Notes under the pieces: model-generated
What the model saw: the letters and a program-made list of their open reading frames with translations, nothing else
Told to the model about the DNA's origin: nothing
The model's database searches: none
In this document: piece by piece, positions 9,013 to 17,914 of the stretch
Position numbering within the stretch: position 1 is the first letter of the stretch
Layout: every line of letters begins with the position of its first letter
From: CAYMUL01 sp964393605
Lineage (GTDB): Bacteria > Bacteroidota > Ignavibacteria > Ignavibacteriales > Ignavibacteriaceae
Direction: 5' to 3'
Assembly (NCBI GenBank): GCA_964393605.1
Contig: CAYMUL010000005.1
Coordinates: forward strand, 62,001-126,000
Length of the DNA: 64,000 nt
Position numbers and translations under genes: made by a program

Positions 9013-9537
9013 TTACTTTCCTCTTTTAAGTTTATCCAGAACCTTGAATGTAATATCGTACTGCGAATCGGCATAAAGTAGAAGTATGTCGCCGGTTTTA
9101 TCAAACACATATTGCATCCCTTCATCTTTGGCAATTTCTTCAATTGCTTTGAAAACTTTTTCCTTTACAGGTTTTAAAAGTTCATCCTGCTTTTTATAAA
9201 TCTCGCCTCCTTGCGAAAATCGTGAACGGCGAAGCTCTTCAATGTAGCGTTGCTTTTGTACGAGTTGTTGTTCCGTTTCACCTCTTTTTGCTTCAGGCAT
9301 GTTTGCCGCTTGCTTTTGATAGTCTTGAAATTCTTGTTGAAGTTGCAAAGTTAAAGTGTCAATCTCTGCATTCCACTTGGCAATTAAAGCATCAAGTTCG
9401 CCTTGAGCTTTTATAGCTTCGGGGAGCTGTTGTAAAATAACTTCAGAATCGACATGCCCAATCTTTACACCTGTTTGTGCAAAGGAGATAATCGAAGCAA
9501 AGATGAAGAAGAAAAGTAATAAAGATGTTTTTCTCAC
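9013..9537 (-). CDS. OmpH/Skp-family periplasmic chaperone (first copy)
   Basis: The 174-aa protein starts with GTG, preceded by an AAGGA ribosome binding site. The signal peptide ends IISFAQ (about residue 20). The mature protein opens VKIGHVDSEVILQQLPEA, continues as a Gln/Lys/Glu-rich coiled coil (about 45-130) and closes with YVFDKTGDILLLYADSQYDIT. It lies 31 bases downstream of bamA, fitting a role in carrying nascent outer-membrane proteins to the BAM complex. A strong hairpin directly follows its stop codon. Confidence 0.92.
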   Translation of the reverse strand: MRKTSLLLFFFIFASIISFAQTGVKIGHVDSEVILQQLPEAIKAQGELDALIAKWNAEIDTLTLQLQQEFQDYQKQAANMPEAKRGETEQQLVQKQRYIEELRRSRFSQGGEIYKKQDELLKPVKEKVFKAIEEIAKDEGMQYVFDKTGDILLLYADSQYDITFKVLDKLKRGK

Positions 9538-9568
9538 AATGTATTCCTTAAATGATATAAATGATTAA

Positions 9569-12073
9569 TTAAAAACCTTTTCCAAATTGAAAATGGAATA
9601 TCCACGAAGGATCATCACCGTCAACGGCTCTTCTATCGAAACCGTATCCGAGATCGAAGCCGATTAGTCCGATCGGATTGATTAAAATTCTTGCACCAAA
9701 ACCTGCGGATCTTCTCAAGTTAAAAAAATCCGTGGAGTTAATATTTTCATAAACATTTCCCGCTTCGGCAAAAGCAAGCACATAAAGGGGAATCGGATCG
9801 AGCGCGACGGCGAACCGTAACTCCGATGAAAATCTTGCATTCACTCTTCCGCCGATAACATCGCCGTTAACATTTTTTGGTCCGACCGATCTATCGTTAT
9901 ACCCGCGCAAAGGTGTAGTTGCAATTATCAAACCGTTTCCTCCCATAAAGAAATATTCGAAAGGCTGAACGGGCGTGCCGGCAACAATCTCTTCAAGGTA
10001 TCCAATCTCCGCAGAATTATAAAGCGCGAGTTTGTTCGTATTGAAAAGTCGTTTGTACCACTCGGATTTAAAATTAATTTTGAAATAATCAACATCGCCG
10101 GGCAGAAACGCTCCTCCGGAAATTTCAGCATCGATGGACAGTGATGAGCCAAGTGATGGAAAGATTGGATTATCAACGTTACGCCTGGAAATTGTTGTTC
10201 CGAGTGTAAATTGATCCGTCTTTCCTTCGCGATAAAAATTACCGCCGTCTATAACATTGTTTCCCTGATATCTAAAAAATCCTTGAATGTAAAAATAATC
10301 ATCGGGCCATTTCAGTCTTCGCCCAAGTTTTACCGAGCCGCCTGATTGGCGCAAGTCGTAAAAATATTGTTGGCGCGTGTCGAAGAAATCAAATCCAATC
10401 AATGTCGGCGTATCATAAAGCCAGGGTTCTGTAAAGCCGAGTGAGAAAGTTCGATAAATATTTCCAACACCGAATTGCCAATTGAAACTTAAAATTTGTC
10501 CGCCGCCGAGTTGAAAGGGTTCGGCGATCGAAAAATTCGTTAGTGTAATTCCCACTGCGCCGCTAAAGCCGAAAGAGCCGCTATAACCAACAGAGGCGTT
10601 CAAGTAATCGCTCGATTTTTCTTCCACTTTGAATGCAACGTTCACGGTAGAATCGTTCACTAAATTATAATCCACCCCTTCGGTATAAAGTTTTTCAACA
10701 TTAAAGAATTGAAGATTCGCGAGTTGTTGCAAACTTCTCAACATCAATGCGCGGTTGAAGAAATCTCCCGGTATCGAGTAAAGTTCGCGGCGAATTACTT
10801 TATCTTTTGTTTTATCGTTGCCAATGATATCTACTTTTCCAACTTTGAATTGATTTCTTTCGCTGACAAGAATTGTAATATCGATTGAGTCTGCGCCGAT
10901 TTTTTCTTCTTCTGTTTTTAAATTAAAAGTTAGATATCCATTATCAAGATAGAGTGAAGCAATGTCGGATTGCTTTTCATTGCCGCGCAAATTTTGGTTG
11001 AATCTTTCAAGATCAAAGATATCGCCTTTATTGAAGCCAAGCCGTTCGGCAAGCACTTCATCGTTGTAAATAGAATTTCCTTCCCATACAATATTTCGAA
11101 TTTTGTATTGAGGACCTTCGTGCAGACTAATATAGATTTCTACATCCTGGTTATCGTTCGAATAAACGAGAGAATCGGATAAAATTTCTGCATCTCTGAA
11201 TCCATTTTTTTGATAAAACTTTTGTAGAATTTTTTTGTCCTCATCAAACTTTTTCTTATCGAACTTGCCGCTTGACCAAAACTTCCACCATTTTTTTACT
11301 TCGGTTTCTTCAAACGCGCCTATTAACTCATCGTTATCAAAATAATTATTCCCGACAAAGTGAATATCCCGAACGATAATACGATCGTTTTCCTTTATAT
11401 CTAAAATCAGTAGAATTCTGTTTTTAATTTTTTCGTTCAAAGATGAATACGCTTGATCGTCGGGGTCATAAGTTGTCGTGTATTCATCGGAGAGGTCTTC
11501 TCTATTTTGCCAGGTAACAGAATATTCATCTTCGGTAGAATCGGATGAGAAGAATGCGTAGTACTTCGCTTTGATTTCTGCATTCAAATAGCCATCATCT
11601 TCGTAGAGCTTTAAAATATTACCGATAAGTTTCTGCACTTCTTGAGGTTTTAAAATTTGACCGGTTCGTAAATTTACTTTCGCTTCAATATCGGAAGTGC
11701 TGATTTCATCGTTCCCATTAACGATAACTTTTTCAACGCGAGGATATTCATCGACTTTAATCAGAAGAAACACACCGCCGGAAATTTCCTTTTCAATTAT
11801 GATCTGCACATCGGAAAAAATATTCAGTGCCCACAAACGTTTGATAGCGTTAAGAGTTTGATCTCCGGGAATTTGAATTTCATCGCCGACTTTCAATCCG
11901 CTGTTTGCAACAATCGTTCGAGCATCGGCAGACTTATTCCCTTCTACATTAACTCCGAGTATTTTATAATTTTTTCGGGAAGATTGCGAATTGATGTTTA
12001 TGCTTGCAACGAATTGCGTTAAAAATATTAATGCTAAAAAAATCTTTGCAACAGATTTGAAATTAAATTCCAC
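9569..12073 (-). CDS. bamA: Outer membrane protein assembly factor BamA
   Basis: The 834-aa protein starts at a GTG with a strong ribosome binding site (AAAGGAG, 5 bases away) and overlaps the uppS stop by 11 bases. After a signal peptide come about five POTRA domains (residues ~35-480, each opening like YKILGVNVEGN, VEKVIVNGND, VRDIHFVGNN, IRNIVWEGNS, VGKVDIIGND). An Omp85 16-strand barrel fills the rest and ends with the aromatic terminus FHFQFGKGF. The barrel-lumen loop motif appears as LRGYNDRSVGP, equivalent to VRGF. A ~50-residue acidic insertion (about 170-220) interrupts the second POTRA. It inserts outer-membrane beta-barrels. Confidence 0.96.
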   Translation of the reverse strand: MEFNFKSVAKIFLALIFLTQFVASININSQSSRKNYKILGVNVEGNKSADARTIVANSGLKVGDEIQIPGDQTLNAIKRLWALNIFSDVQIIIEKEISGGVFLLIKVDEYPRVEKVIVNGNDEISTSDIEAKVNLRTGQILKPQEVQKLIGNILKLYEDDGYLNAEIKAKYYAFFSSDSTEDEYSVTWQNREDLSDEYTTTYDPDDQAYSSLNEKIKNRILLILDIKENDRIIVRDIHFVGNNYFDNDELIGAFEETEVKKWWKFWSSGKFDKKKFDEDKKILQKFYQKNGFRDAEILSDSLVYSNDNQDVEIYISLHEGPQYKIRNIVWEGNSIYNDEVLAERLGFNKGDIFDLERFNQNLRGNEKQSDIASLYLDNGYLTFNLKTEEEKIGADSIDITILVSERNQFKVGKVDIIGNDKTKDKVIRRELYSIPGDFFNRALMLRSLQQLANLQFFNVEKLYTEGVDYNLVNDSTVNVAFKVEEKSSDYLNASVGYSGSFGFSGAVGITLTNFSIAEPFQLGGGQILSFNWQFGVGNIYRTFSLGFTEPWLYDTPTLIGFDFFDTRQQYFYDLRQSGGSVKLGRRLKWPDDYFYIQGFFRYQGNNVIDGGNFYREGKTDQFTLGTTISRRNVDNPIFPSLGSSLSIDAEISGGAFLPGDVDYFKINFKSEWYKRLFNTNKLALYNSAEIGYLEEIVAGTPVQPFEYFFMGGNGLIIATTPLRGYNDRSVGPKNVNGDVIGGRVNARFSSELRFAVALDPIPLYVLAFAEAGNVYENINSTDFFNLRRSAGFGARILINPIGLIGFDLGYGFDRRAVDGDDPSWIFHFQFGKGF

Positions 12074-12854
12074 TGTTCTCCTTTGCTTTTAATTGTTCAC
12101 TCACTTTACCGAACCTTCTTTCCCTTTTCTGAAAATCTTTGATTGCATCATAAAGTTGCGCACGACGAAAGTTCGGCCAATATTCTTTAGAGATGTAAAA
12201 TTCAGAATAAGCAATTTGCCACAATAAAAAATTGCTTACGCGAAACTCACCGCTCGTTCTTATAACCATATCGGGATCCGGCACGTTGTTCGTTGTTAGA
12301 TAAGACGAAATCAAATTATGATCGATATTTGAAATGTTAATTTTTCCTTTATGATAATCCGAAGCAATTTTTTTTACCGCTTCGGTCAACTCCCATCTTC
12401 CGCTGTAGCTGAGAGCTAATATTAAATTTAATTTACTGTTTTTTGCGGTCTTCTTCATTGCATCATTAAACTCTGCAACAACTTTATCGGGTAAAGAATT
12501 CAAATCTCCGATTGCAGTAAGACGAATGTTATTTTTATGAAGTTCATTAATCTCCTTTCGAATAGTTGAAAGAAGTAACCGCATCAAAGTTGAAACCTCA
12601 TCTTTAGGTCTGTTCCAATTCTCGGTAGAGAAAGTATAAAGCGTAAGATACTTCACCCCAATTTGAGCGCAAGCCTCAACAATATCGCGTACAGAATCGA
12701 CACCGACTTTATGTCCGGAGATGCGCGGAAGCCCTTTGCTTCTTGCCCATCTTCCGTTTCCATCCATAATAATTGCGATATGTTCGGGTATCGGTCCGCT
12801 CTCTTTAAGTTTTTCTTGTACCGTCCGGTCTTTACCTGAGGGTGAATTGGTCAA
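12063..12854 (-). CDS. uppS: Isoprenyl transferase (undecaprenyl diphosphate synthase)
   Basis: The 263-aa protein is a cis-prenyltransferase that builds the C55 lipid carrier for peptidoglycan and LPS. Visible motifs are HIAIIMDGNGRWA (catalytic Asp and diphosphate-binding loop), GHKVGVDSVRDI, YTFSTENWNRP, and the C-terminal DMVIRTSGEFRVSNFLLWQ...EFYISKEYWPNF. The only upstream start is a TTG at 12854, right after an in-frame stop and without a clear ribosome binding site. It is the first gene of the uppS-bamA-ompH-ompH-lpxD-eno run. Confidence 0.96.
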   Translation of the reverse strand: MTNSPSGKDRTVQEKLKESGPIPEHIAIIMDGNGRWARSKGLPRISGHKVGVDSVRDIVEACAQIGVKYLTLYTFSTENWNRPKDEVSTLMRLLLSTIRKEINELHKNNIRLTAIGDLNSLPDKVVAEFNDAMKKTAKNSKLNLILALSYSGRWELTEAVKKIASDYHKGKINISNIDHNLISSYLTTNNVPDPDMVIRTSGEFRVSNFLLWQIAYSEFYISKEYWPNFRRAQLYDAIKDFQKRERRFGKVSEQLKAKENSGI

Positions 12855-12992
12855 ATTTTAATCCAAAAAATGAAATAGAATGTAAAATTACGCCTATGTA
12901 ATTTGATAATCAAGAAAAGATATAGGGGGAAATTAAGGAATAGTAAAAAAAATTTACTACTAAATGAGAAGCTGCCTGCTCTAAAATGCTTT

Positions 12993-13433
12993 CTATCTGA
13001 AACCGAAGGAATTGGAAAATGCGTTTTTCCCTTGCTGGAATAAACTCAAACTGATTTGCTCTTCAAGCGAGAACAATTCAATGTTGCTTCTGAGTGATGC
13101 GTCAATTGATGCAAGTAATTCCCCCGCGAGCGAAAAATCGTCCGGCGAAACACCGATGAATAAAGGTACAGTTCTGTTTGAATATTTTGTTCTGCGTGAC
13201 GCGAGAGTCATGATTTTTTCTTTGATTGCTACACTCTTTAAATCTTCGGGAAAAAGAATTAAACCTATGGCAAAATCTTTTCCTTTTTTTGCAAGAATAT
13301 CAACTGCATATCCTCCAACCGGTGCCGGATCGGGTAAATATTTTCCTAACCGACGACTGACTGTGATGTATCCCTTTTTGTAGAATTCATTCAATAGTAA
13401 ATCGATCGATCTTTTTAATAATTCTGTGTTCAT
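12993..13433 (-). CDS. Small uncharacterised protein, possibly nuclease-fold, in lexA operon
   Basis: The ~146-aa soluble protein starts MNTELLKRSIDLLL. The ATG at 13433 is preferred because GAGG lies six bases before it; an alternative ATG at 13445 overlaps the upstream stop as TAATG. I do not recognise a named family. The centre reads GGYAVDILAKKGKDFAIGLI, followed by a helix with RRTKY and then a strand VPLFIGV. This spacing (Asp on a strand, Lys-rich turn, next strand) is reminiscent of PD-(D/E)XK nuclease-like folds, but the catalytic set is not clear. The link to lexA suggests damage-responsive expression. Confidence 0.7.
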   Translation of the reverse strand: MNTELLKRSIDLLLNEFYKKGYITVSRRLGKYLPDPAPVGGYAVDILAKKGKDFAIGLILFPEDLKSVAIKEKIMTLASRRTKYSNRTVPLFIGVSPDDFSLAGELLASIDASLRSNIELFSLEEQISLSLFQQGKNAFSNSFGFR

Positions 13434-13444
13434 GGTGAACCTCA

Positions 13445-13693
13445 TTAGTTTAAATTCGTTTCAATTGGTAAAATAGGGGCAAATGATTTGCTCTTCAAAA
13501 CTTTGATATTAGATATCTTGCCGTACTCAAAACGTTTAATCTGACGGGAAGCAATCAGTTTGCCGTAGATGACTTTTCTTCCGCCGAGTTCGGTAGCTAT
13601 AACGTACGGGTCAATTATCTGCTCATCCACGCCGTAATAAAATCTGATTTTTCTTTTTGATAAAATCGCTTTTGCAAAAATTTCTGTTTTCAT
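13445..13693 (-). CDS. Small WYL-like domain protein in lexA operon
   Basis: The 82-aa protein resembles a shortened WYL-type Sm-like barrel: a helix (KAILSKRKIRFYYG), then IDPYVIATELGGRKVIYGKL, then RQIKRFEYGKISNIKVL. This is the order helix, 'Y...P', 'yl.g', 'R.F....I'. WYL domains usually sense ligands or nucleic-acid fragments. No helix-turn-helix is present. It starts 14 bases after lexA and runs into the next gene through a TAATG overlap, so all three form one transcript. The assignment is from pattern only. Confidence 0.6.
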   Translation of the reverse strand: MKTEIFAKAILSKRKIRFYYGVDEQIIDPYVIATELGGRKVIYGKLIASRQIKRFEYGKISNIKVLKSKSFAPILPIETNLN

Positions 13694-13707
13694 TGTAGTC
13701 TCCTTAG

Positions 13708-14352
13708 TTAATTATACCATCTTACAACACCGACAACTTTACCGGCGAGATGGAAGTGTTCTTTATTTTTGATAACAATTGGTTTATAATTTTCGTTTTC
13801 GGGAATCAATTTGATTTCATTGTTCTTGTAAGAATATCGCTTCAAAGTTGTTTCATCTCCAATTAAAGCTATTACAATATCATCGTTCTTTGCCGACTCC
13901 TGCTTATGAACGACGACAAAATCCCCTTCAAAAATTCCGGCGTTGATCATGCTATCCCCTTTTACTTTCAATGCAAAACAATCTTGAAATGATTTCAAAA
14001 AATTTTTGTCGAGAATTAAATTACCTTCAACATTTTCTGAAGCGGTGATAGGAACACCCGCCGCAACTCGACCAACGATTGGCACTTGTGCAAACAATCT
14101 ACTTTCTTCTTCGCCGATCAAGTTCGAATTAAATTCTTCTTTTAAAAGATTCAATCCGCGGCTCGCGTTGCTTTCAATACTCAAAAATCCTTTTTTAACG
14201 AGCGCATCAAGATGCCTTTTCACTCCAAATGTAGAAGTGATACCGAATTGTTTTCCGATTTCGCGCAATGTTGGCGGAAATCCGTTCGCATTTCTAAACT
14301 GCAAAATGAAATCTAAAATTTCTTGTTGACGATCTGTAGGTTTGTTTTTCAT
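13708..14352 (-). CDS. lexA: LexA, SOS response transcriptional repressor/autoprotease
   Basis: The 214-aa protein has an N-terminal winged helix (residues 8-65, PPTLREIGKQFGITSTFGVKRHLDALVKKG) that binds the operator. The C-terminal S24 peptidase domain has the scissile bond at Ala98-Gly99 (VAAGVP), the nucleophile Ser134 in KGDSMI and the general base Lys171 in DETTLKRY. On DNA damage, RecA-ssDNA triggers self-cleavage and derepression. The start is ATG 14352, with AGGA about ten bases upstream. An 18-base palindrome inside its promoter points to autorepression. Confidence 0.97.
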   Translation of the reverse strand: MKNKPTDRQQEILDFILQFRNANGFPPTLREIGKQFGITSTFGVKRHLDALVKKGFLSIESNASRGLNLLKEEFNSNLIGEEESRLFAQVPIVGRVAAGVPITASENVEGNLILDKNFLKSFQDCFALKVKGDSMINAGIFEGDFVVVHKQESAKNDDIVIALIGDETTLKRYSYKNNEIKLIPENENYKPIVIKNKEHFHLAGKVVGVVRWYN

Positions 14353-14373
14353 ATAGTGTCCTTTTGTTCACTG

Positions 14374-14404
14374 CAAAAATAGTGTACGCATGAACACTTG
14401 TCAA
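14374..14404 (-). promoter_or_regulatory. lexA promoter
   Basis: Reading the minus strand, TTGACA (14399-14404) is followed 17 bases later by TATTTTTG (14374-14381). The latter fits both a sigma70 -10 (TATTTT) and the Bacteroidota -7 consensus TAnnTTTG. Transcription would start about 15 bases before the lexA ATG. Confidence 0.75.
14381..14398. promoter_or_regulatory. Candidate LexA operator (SOS box)
   Basis: The palindrome AGTGTACGCATGAACACT has arms AGTGTnC...GnACACT. It almost exactly fills the -35/-10 spacer of the lexA promoter, where a bound repressor would block RNA polymerase. It is not an E. coli-type box (CTGT-N8-ACAG). That it is the LexA site is inferred from position and symmetry. 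Confidence 0.6.
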
Positions 14405-14420
14405 GAACTTTTTTAAAATT

Positions 14421-14453
14421 CTTTAAAATAAAAAAGCCGGACTATGCCGGCTT
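14421..14453 (-). terminator. Terminator after ilvE
   Basis: Arms AAGCCGG (14434-14440) and CCGGCTT (14447-14453) with a 6-base loop are followed on the minus strand by TTTTTATTTTAAAG. It lies about 20 bases after the ilvE stop and just upstream of the lexA promoter. Confidence 0.85.
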
Positions 14454-14471
14454 CAAGGAATCAAAATGAAA

Positions 14472-15554
14472 TTAAGCAATTACTTCTTCAACTATTTTCG
14501 TCAGCCAATTGTGCTGGTCGGGGATAATTCCTTTATGAATCGATGTCAAAGTCTTAAATAATTTGGAAGCAACTTCGCCCGGTTGCCCGTTATTGATAAT
14601 CATTGTTTGATCTTTGTATCGAAGTTCTCCAACAGAAGAAATGATTGCGGCAGTGCCCGTTCCGAAAACTCCGCGCACTTCTCCTTTTTTGTATCTGGAG
14701 ATAAGCTCATCGAGACTGACTAATCTTTCCGAGTGCTTCATTCCCCAATCATTTAATAATTGAAGCACGGAAGCTCTCGTAATTCCGGGAAGAATTCCGC
14801 CGGTTAATTTTGGAGTTACAACTTCATCATGAAAAGTTACGAAGATATTCATTGTACCAACTTCTTCAATATTTTTTTGTTCAACGCCATCGAGCCATAG
14901 AACTTGCGTGTAACCGAGTTTCTTTGCATGTTCGGTTGCGAGCAAACTTGCCGCGTAATTTCCCGGAGTTTTACATTCGCCAGTACCTTTACGAATTGTC
15001 CGCACAAATTCATCTTGGACTAAAATTTTTACGGGTGTAAATCCGCTGGAATAATATGCGCCGACGGGTGAAAGCATGATAATTAATTTATAAGATTTAG
15101 AAGGACGAACGCCAAGCGCGGCTTCATCTCCAAACATAAATGGACGAATATAAAGTGCTTCTCCTTCGCCGGTGGGAATCCACTCTTTTTCAATTCTTAC
15201 TAATTCGCGAAGAGCTTCTGTCAAAAAAATTACATCAATTTCCGGCATGCACAATCTTGCGGCGGAGCGATTTAATCTTTTGAAATGTTCCTCGGGACGG
15301 AAGAGAACAACTTCGTCGTCAATGGTTTTGAATGCTTTCATTCCTTCAAAAATTGCTTGTCCGTAATGAATGAACATTGATGCGGGATGAAGTGTGAGGG
15401 AATCGAGAGGTTTTATTTCGGGAGAATGCCAGCCTTTATTTTCGTCGTGTGATATTTCAAAAATGTGGTCTGTAAATATATTTCCGAAGCCGAGCGTTTT
15501 CGGTAGTCTTACCTTCTGCTCGCTTAGCTTCATGTTAATTTTAATTTTTTCCAT
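14472..15554 (-). CDS. ilvE: Branched-chain amino acid aminotransferase
   Basis: The 360-aa fold-type IV PLP enzyme is of the longer BCAT2-like type. The PLP lysine is Lys195 in GTGECKTPGNYAAS, and LWLDGVEQKNIEEVGTMNIF follows it, as in this family. FIHYGQAIFEGMKAF marks the N-terminal domain, and GVFGTGTAA lies near the phosphate-binding end. It catalyses the last step of Leu/Ile/Val synthesis or the first of their breakdown. The ATG at 15554 follows AAGGAA. No other ilv or leu gene is adjacent. It has its own terminator. Confidence 0.95.
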   Translation of the reverse strand: MEKIKINMKLSEQKVRLPKTLGFGNIFTDHIFEISHDENKGWHSPEIKPLDSLTLHPASMFIHYGQAIFEGMKAFKTIDDEVVLFRPEEHFKRLNRSAARLCMPEIDVIFLTEALRELVRIEKEWIPTGEGEALYIRPFMFGDEAALGVRPSKSYKLIIMLSPVGAYYSSGFTPVKILVQDEFVRTIRKGTGECKTPGNYAASLLATEHAKKLGYTQVLWLDGVEQKNIEEVGTMNIFVTFHDEVVTPKLTGGILPGITRASVLQLLNDWGMKHSERLVSLDELISRYKKGEVRGVFGTGTAAIISSVGELRYKDQTMIINNGQPGEVASKLFKTLTSIHKGIIPDQHNWLTKIVEEVIA

Positions 15555-15721
15555 TAAGAAATTCCTTTTAGAGAATTATTGTAAAACAACTTGGTGCAAC
15601 TTTACGGAAAATTTTGAAGACTATAAAGGGAAAAAAAGTTTGGGTCTGGCAACAATCTCAAGTTTTCTCTTTATAATTTAGCCGTGAAGAATTTCTATTT
15701 TATTAATTTCGAAGGAATCAC

Positions 15722-17830
15722 ATGAATCAATTGAAAATTGGAATGATCATTTTGCTCGTCGCAAGTTTTTCTTTTGCGCAAACAAAATTTGAATATCCCA
15801 AAACAAAAAAAGAAAATGTAACAGATAACTATTTCGGAACTAACGTCGCAGATCCATATCGCTGGCTTGAAGACGACAACTCCGAAGAAACTAAGGCATG
15901 GGTGAAGCAACAAAACGAAATTACGTTCAGCTATCTTAATTCTATTCCTCACAAAGAAAAACTGAAAAACAGAATAACCGAACTTTACAATTATCAGAGA
16001 TATTCTGCGCCGTTTAAAGAAGGAAACAATTATTATTTTTATAAGAATGATGGATTGCAAAATCAATCGGTTTTATACAGACAGAAGACACTCGATTCGG
16101 AAGCAGAAATATTTCTTGATCCGAACAAACTTAGCGATGACGGAACGGTTGCTCTGAAGGGGATGTCATTTTCAAAAGACGGAAAATATTGTGCTTACAG
16201 TACTTCGGCAGGAGGTTCAGATTGGAGTGAAATTTTCTTGATGGAAGTCGATTCGAAAAAAAAAATGAACGACCATTTGAAGTGGGTTAAGTTTTCCGGT
16301 ATGGCTTGGAAAGGAAACGGATTTTATTATTCAAGATTTCCCGAACCCACCGGCAGCGAACTTTCTTCCAAAAATGAATTCATGAAAATTTATTACCACA
16401 AAATCGGCGATGAGCAATCGAAAGATGAATTGATTTTTCAAGATGATTCCAAACCGACGCGATTTTTTAATGCATCAACTTCAACCGACGAAAATTATCT
16501 GTTCGTATATTTTTCCGACGGCACTGATAAAAACGGATTGTTAGTGAAAGATTTATCTCAACCAAATTCGGAATTTATCGCGCTCGTTCCCGAACCGGAT
16601 AATAATTTCAGCATTGTGGATAACATCGATGATAAAATTTACATCATGACCGACCGAAATGCGCCGAACTACAAATTGATGTTAATCGATTTGAAAAATC
16701 CTAAAGAAGAAAATTGGAAAGAAGTAATTGCAGAAAAAGAAAATGTGCTTGAGTGGACAACAATCATCGGCGGAAAAATTATTACTCATTATAGGAAAGA
16801 TGTTGCTTCGCATATTTACGTTCATAACATTGAAGGAAAATTTGAGTATGAAGTTGAATTGCCGGGTATCGGTTCCGTAGGCGGCTTCGGAGGAAAGAAA
16901 GATGATAATGAAGCATTCTATTCTTTTACTTCTTACACTTTCCCTTCGGTAACTTATCGCTTCGATGCGGCAACGGGAAAATCAACTTTGTTCCGCAGAA
17001 CTGAACTCAATTTTAATTTTGATGATTACGAAACAAAACAAATCTTTTACAACAGCAAAGACGGCACACGAATTCCGATGTTCATCGTTCACAAAAAAGG
17101 TTTGAAACTTGACGGGAAAAATCCATGCTATCTTTACTCATACGGAGGATTCAATATTAGCATGACTCCATCATTCAGTTCGACGCGATTAGTACTGCTC
17201 GAAAACGGTTTTGTGTTTGCGGTTCCGAATATTCGCGGCGGAGGCGAGTATGGCGAGGAATGGCATCAAGCAGGCATGAAAACAAAAAAACAAAATGTGT
17301 TTGATGATTTTATTTCTGCCGCCGAATATTTAATCAAAGAAGGTTATACATCGAGTTCAAAAATGACAATTGCGGGTGGTTCGAATGGCGGATTGTTAGT
17401 CGGCGCGGTTACAAATCAACGCCCCGATCTTTACAAAGTTGCTTTACCTGCAGTCGGTGTTATGGATATGTTGCGCTTTCACAAATTTACGATTGGCTAC
17501 GCCTGGGTTCCCGAATACGGCTCAAGCGATGATGAAGAAATGTTTAACTACTTGTATAAATATTCGCCTCTTCACAATGTAAGTGGCGAAAAAAATTATC
17601 CCGCAGTGCTCGTTACAACGGCAGATCATGATGATAGAGTTGTTCCGGCACATTCATTCAAATACATTTCTACGTTGCAAGAAAAATATAAAGGAAAGAA
17701 TCCTGTTATGATAAGAATAGAAGTTAAGGCGGGACATGGTGCGGGCAAACCGACTTCAAAAATAATCGAAGAGCTTGCGGATATTTTTTCTTTCGTCTTT
17801 TATAATTTGGACGTGAAGACAATTTATTAA
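15722..17830 (+). CDS. Secreted prolyl oligopeptidase family serine protease (S9A)
   Basis: The 702-aa protein has a signal peptide (1-20, ending SFSFAQ), so it is exported. The N-terminal PYRWLEDDNSEETKAW segment is typical of prolyl oligopeptidases. A seven-bladed propeller (about 80-430) gates the active site. The C-terminal alpha/beta hydrolase domain carries the triad: Ser554 in GGSNGGLL, Asp in TADHDDRVVP and His in AGHGAGKP. NIRGGGEYGEEWHQAG is the usual S9A segment. It cleaves short proline-containing peptides. It is divergent from ilvE and ends at a strong bidirectional terminator. Confidence 0.95.
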   Translation: MNQLKIGMIILLVASFSFAQTKFEYPKTKKENVTDNYFGTNVADPYRWLEDDNSEETKAWVKQQNEITFSYLNSIPHKEKLKNRITELYNYQRYSAPFKEGNNYYFYKNDGLQNQSVLYRQKTLDSEAEIFLDPNKLSDDGTVALKGMSFSKDGKYCAYSTSAGGSDWSEIFLMEVDSKKKMNDHLKWVKFSGMAWKGNGFYYSRFPEPTGSELSSKNEFMKIYYHKIGDEQSKDELIFQDDSKPTRFFNASTSTDENYLFVYFSDGTDKNGLLVKDLSQPNSEFIALVPEPDNNFSIVDNIDDKIYIMTDRNAPNYKLMLIDLKNPKEENWKEVIAEKENVLEWTTIIGGKIITHYRKDVASHIYVHNIEGKFEYEVELPGIGSVGGFGGKKDDNEAFYSFTSYTFPSVTYRFDAATGKSTLFRRTELNFNFDDYETKQIFYNSKDGTRIPMFIVHKKGLKLDGKNPCYLYSYGGFNISMTPSFSSTRLVLLENGFVFAVPNIRGGGEYGEEWHQAGMKTKKQNVFDDFISAAEYLIKEGYTSSSKMTIAGGSNGGLLVGAVTNQRPDLYKVALPAVGVMDMLRFHKFTIGYAWVPEYGSSDDEEMFNYLYKYSPLHNVSGEKNYPAVLVTTADHDDRVVPAHSFKYISTLQEKYKGKNPVMIRIEVKAGHGAGKPTSKIIEELADIFSFVFYNLDVKTIY

Positions 17831-17854
17831 TGGAATCTTGAAATTCGATTAAAC

Positions 17855-17889
17855 AAAAAAGGGAGAATGAATGATTCTCCCTTTTTTTT
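17855..17889. terminator. Bidirectional terminator
   Basis: Arms GGGAGAAT (17861-17868) and ATTCTCCC (17874-17881) are flanked by an A-run on the left and nine T on the right. It can therefore serve both the prolyl oligopeptidase (plus) and the lipoprotein (minus), which converge here. Confidence 0.92.
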
Positions 17890-17914
17890 CAGGATAAATT
17901 CATACACGTTAAAA

